DNA of 35,307 nt from positions 1 to 35,307 of the forward strand of contig CAINCQ010000028.1 of NCBI GenBank assembly GCA_903847095.1. The letters are read 5' to 3'. Positions within the stretch are counted from its first letter, which is position 1, and the number at the start of each line of letters is the position of its first letter. The notes beneath the pieces were generated by a model. That model made no database searches. It worked only from the letters and a program-made list of their open reading frames with translations, and was not told the origin of the DNA. Positions 1-6,904 of this stretch are shown here, piece after piece. The stretch comes from an uncultured bacterium (lineage in GTDB: Bacteria; Patescibacteriota; Minisyncoccia; Minisyncoccales; UBA5738). A program made the translations under genes and the position numbers.

Positions 1-34
1 CTGGTTCATAGGAATGGTTTGTTTCAGTGAACGC

Positions 35-70
35 AAAAACCGGCGGAGCTATCTGCCGGTTTTTTGTTTT
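35..70. terminator. Strong intrinsic terminator hairpin
   Basis: A perfect 10-bp inverted repeat (arms 35-44 and 55-64, AAAAACCGGC paired with its complement) encloses a 10-nt loop and runs into a T-rich tail at 60-70. The A-run on the left arm makes it usable on both strands. It probably ends a gene that lies left of the window, whose coding region is not visible here. Confidence 0.8.
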
Positions 71-87
71 CCTGATTATTTTATAGA

Positions 88-104
88 CCACGGGTTACCC
101 GTGG
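88..104. repeat. Short palindrome (7-bp arms)
   Basis: CCACGGG at 88-94 pairs perfectly with CCCGTGG at 98-104 across a 3-nt loop. No T-tract follows on either strand, so it is not a standard terminator. It is one of three separate GC-rich palindromes within about 240 bp of gene-free DNA. Confidence 0.55.
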
Positions 105-145
105 AACATAAAATATTGAGGAGTCCAGAGGATACCTCCCCTGGT

Positions 146-176
146 CGCCCTGCGTGGTTTTTGACCACGCAGGGCG
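146..176. repeat. 13-bp perfect hairpin without U-tract
   Basis: CGCCCTGCGTGGT (146-158) pairs perfectly with its complement at 164-176, with a 5-nt loop. The flanks are not T-rich, so termination is unlikely. It could be a REP-like palindromic unit, a processing site or a protein-binding dyad; nothing else in the sequence decides this. Confidence 0.6.
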
Positions 177-303
177 AAACTCCATCGGAAAAATATATAA
201 TTGATTTTGGCGTCGATACCGGCGGGTTTATCGGGAAAAGATTGCGCATTTTTGCAACAGATTTATAATCATTCCAGGTATTCATTATTTAATCGGACAG
301 TTA

Positions 304-322
304 CCCCCGCGCTTCGCGGGGG
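304..322. repeat. GC palindrome (8-bp arms)
   Basis: CCCCCGCG (304-311) and CGCGGGGG (315-322) form a hairpin with a 3-nt loop, about 80 bp upstream of the gene at 401. The C-run/CGCG form resembles dispersed intergenic palindromes of the REP kind. The 1-400 stretch holds no supportable gene; it contains this element, the two palindromes before it and the terminator at 35-70. Confidence 0.55.
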
Positions 323-400
323 ATTACATTTAAAATATTGAAAAAGCGCGAAGACTAAAATTTGTGGCTCCGGAGATAGAAATCCGGATGCCAAAAAAAT

Positions 401-1594
401 ATGAGCAAAAATTGGATGAAAGCGGTTCAAGACAGGGTAAAAAAAGTGCCGGTTTCAAGCGGACGATCCGACAAGCTGGGAAGGATAAGTTTTTGCGACC
501 TGGTTTTTTTACCCGCGCAGTTGGTCATCCGGCCCGTTAATTATTTCAAGGAGCCGATAAGCGCAAAAACGATTATGGGAAAACAAAGCGCCAGACCGGT
601 GGAACTGGAAACACCGATCGCCATCGCGGCTATGTCATTCGGGGCTTTGTCCCGCAACGCGAAGGCCGCCTTAGCCAAGGCCTCGACGATGGCCGGGACG
701 ATCGAAAATACCGGGGAAGGCGGTATGTTGCCCGAAGAGAGGGAATTTTCCTCAAAACTTACGATTCAATACAGTACCGGACGTTTTGGAATAAACGAAG
801 AGGTTTTAAAAAAAGCCGATGTGATCGAGATAAAGATAGGACAAGGCGCTAAGGGTGGCCAAGGGGGGTTGCTTCCCAAAGACAAAGTCACGGCCGAAAT
901 CGCGGCTATAAGGAAAGTTCCGTTAGGACAGGATATCCATTCCCCTGCTTACCACCAGGACATCAAGACAATCGAGGATTTGAAAGCAAAAGTAACCTGG
1001 TTAAGAGAATTATCGAAAGGCGCGCCGATTACCATAAAGCTGGCGGCCGGACATGTTGCCAAAGATATCGAGTTGGCCGTGATGGCCGACCCCGATATCA
1101 TCGCGGTTGACGGTCTGGAAGGCGGCACGGGGGCGGCGCCGGACATCATGCTTAACGAGGTAGGTCTTCCGGCTCTGGCTGCTTTACCTATTGCCCGGCG
1201 GACGCTCGATCGGCTGGGTGCACGGCAGGAACTTTGGATTGGGGGAGGATTTAGCGAAGGTTCCGAAGCGGCCAAGGCGCTGGCCTTAGGGGCTGACGGC
1301 GTATTTTTCGGATTTTCGCTTTTGGCGGCCATGGGTTGTGCTTCTTGCAATCAGTGTTATCTGGGCAAGTGTCCAAGGGGGATAACGACCCAAGACCAGG
1401 AACTGGTCAAAAAATTGGACATCGATACGGCTGCGGCCAACGTTTCCAATTTCATTAAGCATTGTACCGAGGAGATAAAGATGGCCGCCGGAGCGTGCGG
1501 CCGCTCGTCGGTTCACGATTTGGACGCGGGCGATTTGCGGGCCTTAACCTTGGAGGCCGCAAGGATTACGGGCGCGGCATTCATTGCCGATTGA
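401..1594 (+). CDS. Stand-alone FMN/Fe-S glutamate synthase central-domain protein
   Basis: The 397-residue protein matches the FMN-binding domain of the large subunit of glutamate synthase (GltB, Glu_synthase family), the part that turns 2-oxoglutarate plus ammonia into glutamate. The C-terminal third carries a GGFSEGSEAAKALALGADGV-type phosphate/FMN site followed by C313-x2-C316-x2-C319-x4-C324. The C313-x5-C319-x4-C324 spacing equals the 3Fe-4S ligand spacing of GltB, with one extra Cys. The N-terminal glutaminase domain and the C-terminal beta-helix domain of full GltB are absent, and no GltD (NADPH subunit) is nearby. The electron donor is therefore open; archaeal-type stand-alone domains, and relatives that act as amino-group or methylamine transferases, look similar. 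The ATG at 401 follows an A-run without a Shine-Dalgarno sequence. The family is certain; the exact substrate is not. Confidence 0.85.
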   Translation: MSKNWMKAVQDRVKKVPVSSGRSDKLGRISFCDLVFLPAQLVIRPVNYFKEPISAKTIMGKQSARPVELETPIAIAAMSFGALSRNAKAALAKASTMAGTIENTGEGGMLPEEREFSSKLTIQYSTGRFGINEEVLKKADVIEIKIGQGAKGGQGGLLPKDKVTAEIAAIRKVPLGQDIHSPAYHQDIKTIEDLKAKVTWLRELSKGAPITIKLAAGHVAKDIELAVMADPDIIAVDGLEGGTGAAPDIMLNEVGLPALAALPIARRTLDRLGARQELWIGGGFSEGSEAAKALALGADGVFFGFSLLAAMGCASCNQCYLGKCPRGITTQDQELVKKLDIDTAAANVSNFIKHCTEEIKMAAGACGRSSVHDLDAGDLRALTLEAARITGAAFIAD

Positions 1595-1633
1595 GATTTG
1601 TTTGCCGCGTAAAAAGATCTCGTCGTGATTTCT

Positions 1634-1662
1634 TTGCAACCTGTTTGTTATTTTGGTAAAAT
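1634..1662 (+). promoter_or_regulatory. Sigma70-type promoter for the 1711 gene
   Basis: TTGCAA at 1634-1639 and TAAAAT at 1657-1662 are separated by exactly 17 bp. The predicted start near 1669 gives a leader of about 40 nt before the ATG at 1711. Confidence 0.55.
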
Positions 1663-1710
1663 AAATTAATCTAACTGAATTTTTTTGCGATTTCAAACGA
1701 TCCATCCAAC

Positions 1711-2100
1711 ATGATCGATCTCTTTTTTTCCTGGTATTTCATCGAACTTCCAAAACAGATAAAACACGTCTGGGTAAATTACCTTTGGTTTTTCGAAAAA
1801 TATTTTGCCATCCGTGAATTGTTTCATAATTATGCCGCGCCCTGGAAAGGTTTGAGCTTCGAGCGGGAAAGCGTCGGTTTTGATTTCGGCGAGATGTTTT
1901 ATGTGGTATTCTCGAATGTTTTTTCGCGTTTTATGGGAATGCTGATCCGGACGGTGGCTTTGGCGATCGGGCTATTGATAATGATCATGGTTTTTTTGGC
2001 GGGGATCGTGGCTTTTCTGGTTTGGGCGATGTTTTTATTCGCCTTGGTTTTCGCGTTTTTCAAGGGTTTTCAGCTTTTGTTTTCGCTTCCCGGGAAGTAA
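1711..2100 (+). CDS. Small membrane protein upstream of Clp-like ATPase
   Basis: A 129-residue protein of no family that I recognise. Residues 1-75 are aromatic-rich (many F, W, Y) and probably lie at the membrane surface. Residues about 78-125 form one long or two closely spaced hydrophobic helices (the LLIMIMVFLAGIVAFLVW region, then FALVFAFF). It ends 60 bp before the large membrane-anchored Clp-like gene, on the same strand, and has its own promoter at 1634-1662. The pairing of two membrane proteins suggests that it is a partner or adaptor of the ATPase; this is inference from adjacency only. It has no signal peptide cleavage site or cysteine motif. Confidence 0.7.
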   Translation: MIDLFFSWYFIELPKQIKHVWVNYLWFFEKYFAIRELFHNYAAPWKGLSFERESVGFDFGEMFYVVFSNVFSRFMGMLIRTVALAIGLLIMIMVFLAGIVAFLVWAMFLFALVFAFFKGFQLLFSLPGK

Positions 2101-2160
2101 GGAGCGGCAATCAGGCGTCGTAGTCCTTCTGTCGGTTGGTGCGAATTTTAATCAAACTAC

Positions 2161-5100
2161 ATGGCCTTCAATCCAAAATCGGCTTATTCGTTCAAAATGG
2201 TTGACTACGCCAAACTGATCCCATTGCGGGTTTTTAAGACCATCAAGCCCTTGGCGTACGCCATAATGGTTTTATCGCTAATAATGTTTGGCGGGTTGGA
2301 GGTTTTCAAAACTTTCTTGCCTTGGGTTTTAGCCAAGATCATTCTTCCTAAGTTTACGGGCAATCTTCTTCTGGCTTGTCTTTATCTTTCTTTTTTCTTG
2401 TGGGGAGTAAGCTGGCTGGTGGTTAATTTTGTCGAAAAAAAATTAAAGAAAGTCGGACCCGACCTTCATGAGAACATGAGCGATCGGGAGAATCTTTTGA
2501 ATTTTCTCGATTTCGAGGCGGCGCAGGTGTTTAAAGCTACGTTGGCCAAGAGCAATCTTCCTTTCAAATTGATGCTCTTTTCCAAGCTTCTGAAGGGTAC
2601 CCGTTTGCTTTTCATCTTCAACCGGCTTTACGTAAAAAAGTCCGATTTTGAGAGCGATCTTTTGGAGTATATGAAGACCCAGCCAATGGCTCGGTCCCGG
2701 GAAGAAGCTTCGATTTTGGATGAAGATAACGCCGGGGCGGTCGAAGCGGTATTGTGGCGGGCCCAGCAGATTGCGACCGAGAACGGTTTCAAAAAGATAA
2801 ATATTTACGCGTTGTTGTTGAGTTTGCTCGAAGAGGAACCGTTTTTCCGCAAGGAGCTCGATTCCTTGGAGATCGTCAGAAACGACGTGATCGAAGCGGT
2901 GCTTTGGATGTACAATTTGGAAGTCGACCGCGAACGGAAAAGGAAAACTTGGGAACGCGAAAATATGTGTATTTATTTCATGACCAGTCCCGTTCAAGAG
3001 TTGGTGGGAGGTTATACGCTTACCCTCAATCAGTATTCGCGCGACATTTCCGTTCACAATCCGCTTTTTTGGAGCCGGGTGGTGCTTCATCAAAAAGAAG
3101 TAAAGGATATCGAAGAAACCTTGATCAAACAGAATCATAATTGTTTGCTTTTGGTGGGTGAGGTCGGCTGCGGACGGAAAAGCGTCCTTTATAACTTCGC
3201 AAACAAGATCCTGAAGAATTTGAGTTTTCGCGAGCTGTCGTTCATGAGGATTTTGGAGATCGATATGCCGTCTCTGATCGGGAGCGCCGGCGATAAAAGA
3301 ATGCTGGAAGTAAGGTTGAAGAAGGTTTTCAACGAAGCGATCAAGGCCGAGAACGTTATCCTGGTGATACCCCAGATCCATAATTATATTGGTGAAACCT
3401 TTGGAGCCGAAGCGGTTTCCAAGATCGATATAACCGGAATCCTTTCCCAATACCTTTCGGCGCCGGGTTTCCGGCTGATCGGGATTACCAGTTTCGATGG
3501 TTACCATAAATCAATCGAGAATAATCGCGATGTCGCGAGTAATTTTGCCAAGATAGAGGTCGCGAGCCCTACGCTTGATGAAACGCTTCATGTTTTGGAA
3601 GAAGAAGTGGCTTGGCGTGAGGCGAAGACCGGCGTGTTCGCGCCGTTATTGAGCCTTCAGGAGATCATCAAGCTTTGCGATTATTTTATCGGCGATGTTT
3701 CTTTTCCCAAGAAAGCCGTCGACCTGCTTGATGAGGTAATGGTTTACGAACGGACTCGTTCCACCAAGGCGAAAGGCGTCATCCTGCCCGAGGAGATCGA
3801 TCTTTTCTTTTCGGTTAAATATGAAGTTCCGGCGGGTACGGCCGCCCAAAAGGAAAAAGATACCTTGCTTAACATGGAGAATCTGATCCATCAGGGCTTG
3901 ATAAACCAGAAAGAAGCGGTGACGGAACTGGCGAACGCCATGCGGAGGGCGCGCGCCGATCTGAAAAAACGCAAGCGCACGATCGGGAACTTTCTATTTC
4001 TGGGACCTTCCGGCGTCGGTAAGACCGAGACGGCCAAGCAATTGGCTAAAGTTTATTTCGGTTCCGAAAAGAACATGATCACTTTAAACATGGCCGAGTA
4101 CCAGCTCTTGGAATCGATCGATAAGCTGATCGGATCTCTCACGGTGCCGGGTTATTTGACCACGGCAGTTCGGGAAAACCCATTTTCTTTGTTGCTGATC
4201 GACGAGATCGAAAAAGCGCACCCCAACTTATTAAACCTTTTTTTGAGCATTCTTGACGAAGGCGAATTGATAGACGGGTCGGGTCGGAAAGTCGATTTCC
4301 GCCATACGATCATTATCGCTACATCGAACGCGGGTGCGGATTATATCCGGGAAGCCGTGGAACGGGGTAGCAAGCTCACTAATTTCAAAGATGTTTTTAT
4401 TGATAACCTTTTACGTAAGAACGTTTTCCGACCGGAATTCATCAATCGTTTCGACGCGGTGGTTTTGTACCGTCCGCTCAATAAAGATGAAATGCAGCAG
4501 GTGGCCGAATTGATGCTTAAGGATATCAGGAATGGTTTGCGTGAAAAGAATATGGAATTGGCGATAACGCCCGAACTTTTGAGTCGCCTTGCCGATGAAG
4601 GTTTCGATCCGGCGTTCGGGGGCCGGGCCATGAGGCGGGCGGTCCAGAACAAGGTTGAGAATATTGTCGCGACGGCCGTGTTGGCCGGAACAGTCAAAGC
4701 GGGTGATGTGATCGAGATCGATCCCGTGAACTGGAAGCTCATTCCACCCAACGAGCGCGACGCTTATCACGAAAGCCAAAAAGGTACGTTCCTCGGCGGG
4801 CAAAAGGAAGACGACGCGGAATCCGACCGGCTTATGCATCTGGAAGATGCCATCCACCAGGGGCTTATTAACCAAAAGGAAGCGGTAAGTGAGCTTTGCA
4901 ATGCTTTGCGCCGAGCGCACGCCGATATCAAGACGAGCAAACGCACGATCGGTAATTTCTTGTTCCTTGGTCCCACGGGTATCGGTAAAACCGAGACGGC
5001 CAAGCAATTGGCTAAAGTTTATTTCGGTTCCGAAAAGAACATGATCCGTTTGAATATGGCCGAGTACCAGCTTCTGGATTCGATCGACAAGCTGATCGGG

Positions 5101-5832
5101 AATCTTGACTCGCCCGGATATTTTACCACGCAAGTGATGGAAAATCCGGAATCACTGATCTTAATCGACGAGATCGAAAAGGCGCATCCCAATATTTTGA
5201 ATTTATTCCTCAGTATTTTTGACGATGGTGAGATGGCGGATGGTTCGGGACAGAAGGTTGATTTTAAGAAAACCATCATGATCGCGACCTCGAACGCCGG
5301 TGCCGAATACATCAAAGAAGCGGTGGATCGCGGCAGTACGCTGAATAACGCTTTCAAGGAGACATTCATTGATAATTTGCTTCGAAAAGAATTATTCAAG
5401 CCCGAATTTTTAAACCGTTTTGATGCTGTTGTTTTATACCGTCCGCTGAACCGGGAAGAGATGAAGCAAGTGGCGCAATTAATGGTTGCCGATATCAAGC
5501 GCGGTTTGGCCGTTAAAGATATTGAATTCAGGATCAACTCCAAGCTGATCGACAAATTAGGAGAGGTCGGCTTTGATCCGGCGTTCGGGGGTCGGGCCAT
5601 GCGGCGGGCGGTCCAGAACAACGTGGAAAACCTGGTTGCCAACGCCTTGCTGTCGCGCGAGATCAAACGTTTTGATATTATCGAGATCGATCCTTTCCTG
5701 TGGAAGGTTTTGGTGGTGGGTTCCAACGATCCGGTTAAAGTGCAGCGGCTGAAAGTCGAACAGGACCAGGCCGCGGCGCAACAAAAGAGCCAGCCTAAGC
5801 CGCCGCAAAGCCCCTACAAGGAACAGATTTAA
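2161..5832 (+). CDS. Membrane-anchored Clp/HSP100-like protein with three AAA modules
   Basis: The protein has 1223 residues, against about 800-850 for ClpC or ClpB. Two transmembrane helices (about 30-49 and 65-92) are followed by a Clp-N/middle-like region. AAA module 1 has a distorted Walker A (G333-EVGCGRKS) and a Walker B without acidic residues (VILVIPQIHNY, 399-409), so it is probably inactive. Two complete D2-type modules follow. The first has Walker A G615-PSGVGKT, Walker B D681/E682, Arg finger R763 and sensor 2 GGRAMRR. The second has G937-PTGIGKT, D1003/E1004 and the same sensor 2. The modules repeat with a period of about 322 residues. Neither D2 copy shows the VGF/IGF loop that docks ClpP, so a ClpB-like or membrane-restricted unfoldase role is more likely than a ClpP partner. 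The C-terminus is Q/P-rich. TTTAAT lies 8 nt before the ATG and there is no Shine-Dalgarno sequence. Confidence 0.85.
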   Translation: MAFNPKSAYSFKMVDYAKLIPLRVFKTIKPLAYAIMVLSLIMFGGLEVFKTFLPWVLAKIILPKFTGNLLLACLYLSFFLWGVSWLVVNFVEKKLKKVGPDLHENMSDRENLLNFLDFEAAQVFKATLAKSNLPFKLMLFSKLLKGTRLLFIFNRLYVKKSDFESDLLEYMKTQPMARSREEASILDEDNAGAVEAVLWRAQQIATENGFKKINIYALLLSLLEEEPFFRKELDSLEIVRNDVIEAVLWMYNLEVDRERKRKTWERENMCIYFMTSPVQELVGGYTLTLNQYSRDISVHNPLFWSRVVLHQKEVKDIEETLIKQNHNCLLLVGEVGCGRKSVLYNFANKILKNLSFRELSFMRILEIDMPSLIGSAGDKRMLEVRLKKVFNEAIKAENVILVIPQIHNYIGETFGAEAVSKIDITGILSQYLSAPGFRLIGITSFDGYHKSIENNRDVASNFAKIEVASPTLDETLHVLEEEVAWREAKTGVFAPLLSLQEIIKLCDYFIGDVSFPKKAVDLLDEVMVYERTRSTKAKGVILPEEIDLFFSVKYEVPAGTAAQKEKDTLLNMENLIHQGLINQKEAVTELANAMRRARADLKKRKRTIGNFLFLGPSGVGKTETAKQLAKVYFGSEKNMITLNMAEYQLLESIDKLIGSLTVPGYLTTAVRENPFSLLLIDEIEKAHPNLLNLFLSILDEGELIDGSGRKVDFRHTIIIATSNAGADYIREAVERGSKLTNFKDVFIDNLLRKNVFRPEFINRFDAVVLYRPLNKDEMQQVAELMLKDIRNGLREKNMELAITPELLSRLADEGFDPAFGGRAMRRAVQNKVENIVATAVLAGTVKAGDVIEIDPVNWKLIPPNERDAYHESQKGTFLGGQKEDDAESDRLMHLEDAIHQGLINQKEAVSELCNALRRAHADIKTSKRTIGNFLFLGPTGIGKTETAKQLAKVYFGSEKNMIRLNMAEYQLLDSIDKLIGNLDSPGYFTTQVMENPESLILIDEIEKAHPNILNLFLSIFDDGEMADGSGQKVDFKKTIMIATSNAGAEYIKEAVDRGSTLNNAFKETFIDNLLRKELFKPEFLNRFDAVVLYRPLNREEMKQVAQLMVADIKRGLAVKDIEFRINSKLIDKLGEVGFDPAFGGRAMRRAVQNNVENLVANALLSREIKRFDIIEIDPFLWKVLVVGSNDPVKVQRLKVEQDQAAAQQKSQPKPPQSPYKEQI
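4024..4080 (+). repeat. 57-bp exact repeat, copy 1 (inside Clp-like gene)
   Basis: Bases 4024-4080 are identical to 4990-5046, 966 bp (322 codons) away. The stretch encodes the region just after Walker A of the first D2 module. The flanking sequence of the two modules differs at many synonymous sites. Confidence 0.9.
4990..5046 (+). repeat. 57-bp exact repeat, copy 2 (inside Clp-like gene)
   Basis: This is the second copy of the identical 57-bp stretch, in the second D2 module. Perfect identity here next to diverged flanks points to a recent exchange between the modules or strong local constraint. Confidence 0.9.
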
Positions 5833-5914
5833 TTCCTTGGCGCGGGGGGGCCATCAAAGTATCGCGTCGAGAGGATTGTCGCCGCGGCAGGCGGAAAACA
5901 ACATTTGAAAAATA

Positions 5915-5920
5915 TATAAT
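5915..5920 (+). promoter_or_regulatory. -10 box of a leaderless hydrogenase operon promoter
   Basis: A perfect TATAAT lies 6 nt before the ATG at 5927, so transcription would begin at or next to the start codon. The -35 position (about 5892-5897, CGGAAA) is poor. This is the clearest example of a -10-like hexamer directly before a start codon in this window. Confidence 0.55.
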
Positions 5921-5926
5921 CGACTT

Positions 5927-6904
5927 ATGATCATAGAAAAGATTAAGGCAGCGAATCTACGCGGGCGCGGGGGAGCCGGTTATCCGACGGCCGCCAAATG
6001 GGAAATGGTAATGAATGCTCCCGGAGAAACGAAATATGTTATTTGCAATGTTTCCGAGGGCGAACCGGCGGTAGCCAAAGATGATTATATCCTGGAAAAA
6101 TATCCCGAAGTCGTGATTGAGGGAATTAGATTGGCGCTGGAAGCGATCAAAGCAAAATCGGGAATTATTTATTTACGGAAGGACTATTTTAAGAAATATA
6201 AGTCGAGGCTAAAAACGTTGATCGGCAGCCTGCCGATCGAGGTTTTTGAAGAAACAGCCGGATATTTAGGCGGCGAAGAGACGACGCTGTTGGAAGTGAT
6301 TGAAGGCAAGAGAGCGGAACCGCGATTCAAACCGCCCTATCCGCCCCAGTCCGGCTTATACCTTTGCCCCACCCTGATCAACAATCTTGAAACTTTTTAT
6401 AGCGTTGCCAAGATCGCGGCCGGTCAATACAAAAGTACGCGTTTTTACACGATATCGGGGGACGTAAAAAAACCGGGCGTGTATGAACTGGCTGAAGATC
6501 GCCCGATAAATAAAGCCTTGGAAGAGACCGGGAATTTGCCCGATTTTGAGTTTTTTGTCCAGGCCGGTGGCGGTGCCTCCGGGCAGATTTTGTTACAGTC
6601 CGAGCTTGACGCTCCGTTGAGCGGGGCGGGTTCGATCGTGGTTTATTCCAAAAAAAAGACCGACTTGGTTGGTTTGATGAAAAAATGGACGCTTTTTTTC
6701 ATCAAGGAAAATTGCGGCAAGTGTGTTCCGTGCCGCGAGGGAGTGTACCGGCTTAACGAGATGTTACTGCTTAAGTCGTTTGATGTTAAGGCCGCGCTAG
6801 AAATAACCGCTGTTCTGAAAGAAACGAGCTTTTGTCCCTTTGGAAAAGGGGTAGCCAATTCTTTTGAGAGTCTGATAAACAAATTATGGAATCAAGACAA
6901 ATAG
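5927..6904 (+). CDS. NuoF/HydB-like NADH-binding flavoprotein subunit of hydrogenase
   Basis: The 325-residue protein matches the 51-kDa subunit of complex I and HydB of NAD-linked [FeFe] hydrogenases. It binds FMN and NAD(H) and one 4Fe-4S cluster. It opens almost directly with the FMN loop GRGGAGYPTAAKW (residues about 13-25). YLGGEETTLLEVIEG and FKPPYPPQSGL follow, and CGKCVPC plus a later SFCPFG supply the four cluster ligands. A full NuoF is about 430 residues; the usual 60-100 residues before the FMN loop are missing. An in-frame TGA at 5906-5908 rules out a longer start, so the short form is genuine. The NuoE-like 2Fe-2S subunit is not present nearby. The gene overlaps the next one by 19 nt, consistent with translational coupling. 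Role: electron exchange between NAD(H) and the hydrogenase subunit. Confidence 0.9.
   Translation: MIIEKIKAANLRGRGGAGYPTAAKWEMVMNAPGETKYVICNVSEGEPAVAKDDYILEKYPEVVIEGIRLALEAIKAKSGIIYLRKDYFKKYKSRLKTLIGSLPIEVFEETAGYLGGEETTLLEVIEGKRAEPRFKPPYPPQSGLYLCPTLINNLETFYSVAKIAAGQYKSTRFYTISGDVKKPGVYELAEDRPINKALEETGNLPDFEFFVQAGGGASGQILLQSELDAPLSGAGSIVVYSKKKTDLVGLMKKWTLFFIKENCGKCVPCREGVYRLNEMLLLKSFDVKAALEITAVLKETSFCPFGKGVANSFESLINKLWNQDK

Noticed and set aside
14-268. 84-codon frame on the plus strand
   Set aside because: It runs through a strong terminator and two palindromes, has no recognisable protein features and no start signal.
2443-3507. 354-codon frame on the minus strand
   Set aside because: It is a shadow of the Clp-like gene, whose plus-strand frame has clear AAA motifs.
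4024-5046. 57-bp direct repeats as ends of a mobile element
   Set aside because: They lie at equivalent codons of two homologous protein modules inside one open frame, so they are internal gene repeats.
4411-5133. 240-codon minus-strand frame, and a similar one at 5019-5726
   Set aside because: Both mirror the duplicated D2 modules; no independent motif or start signal.
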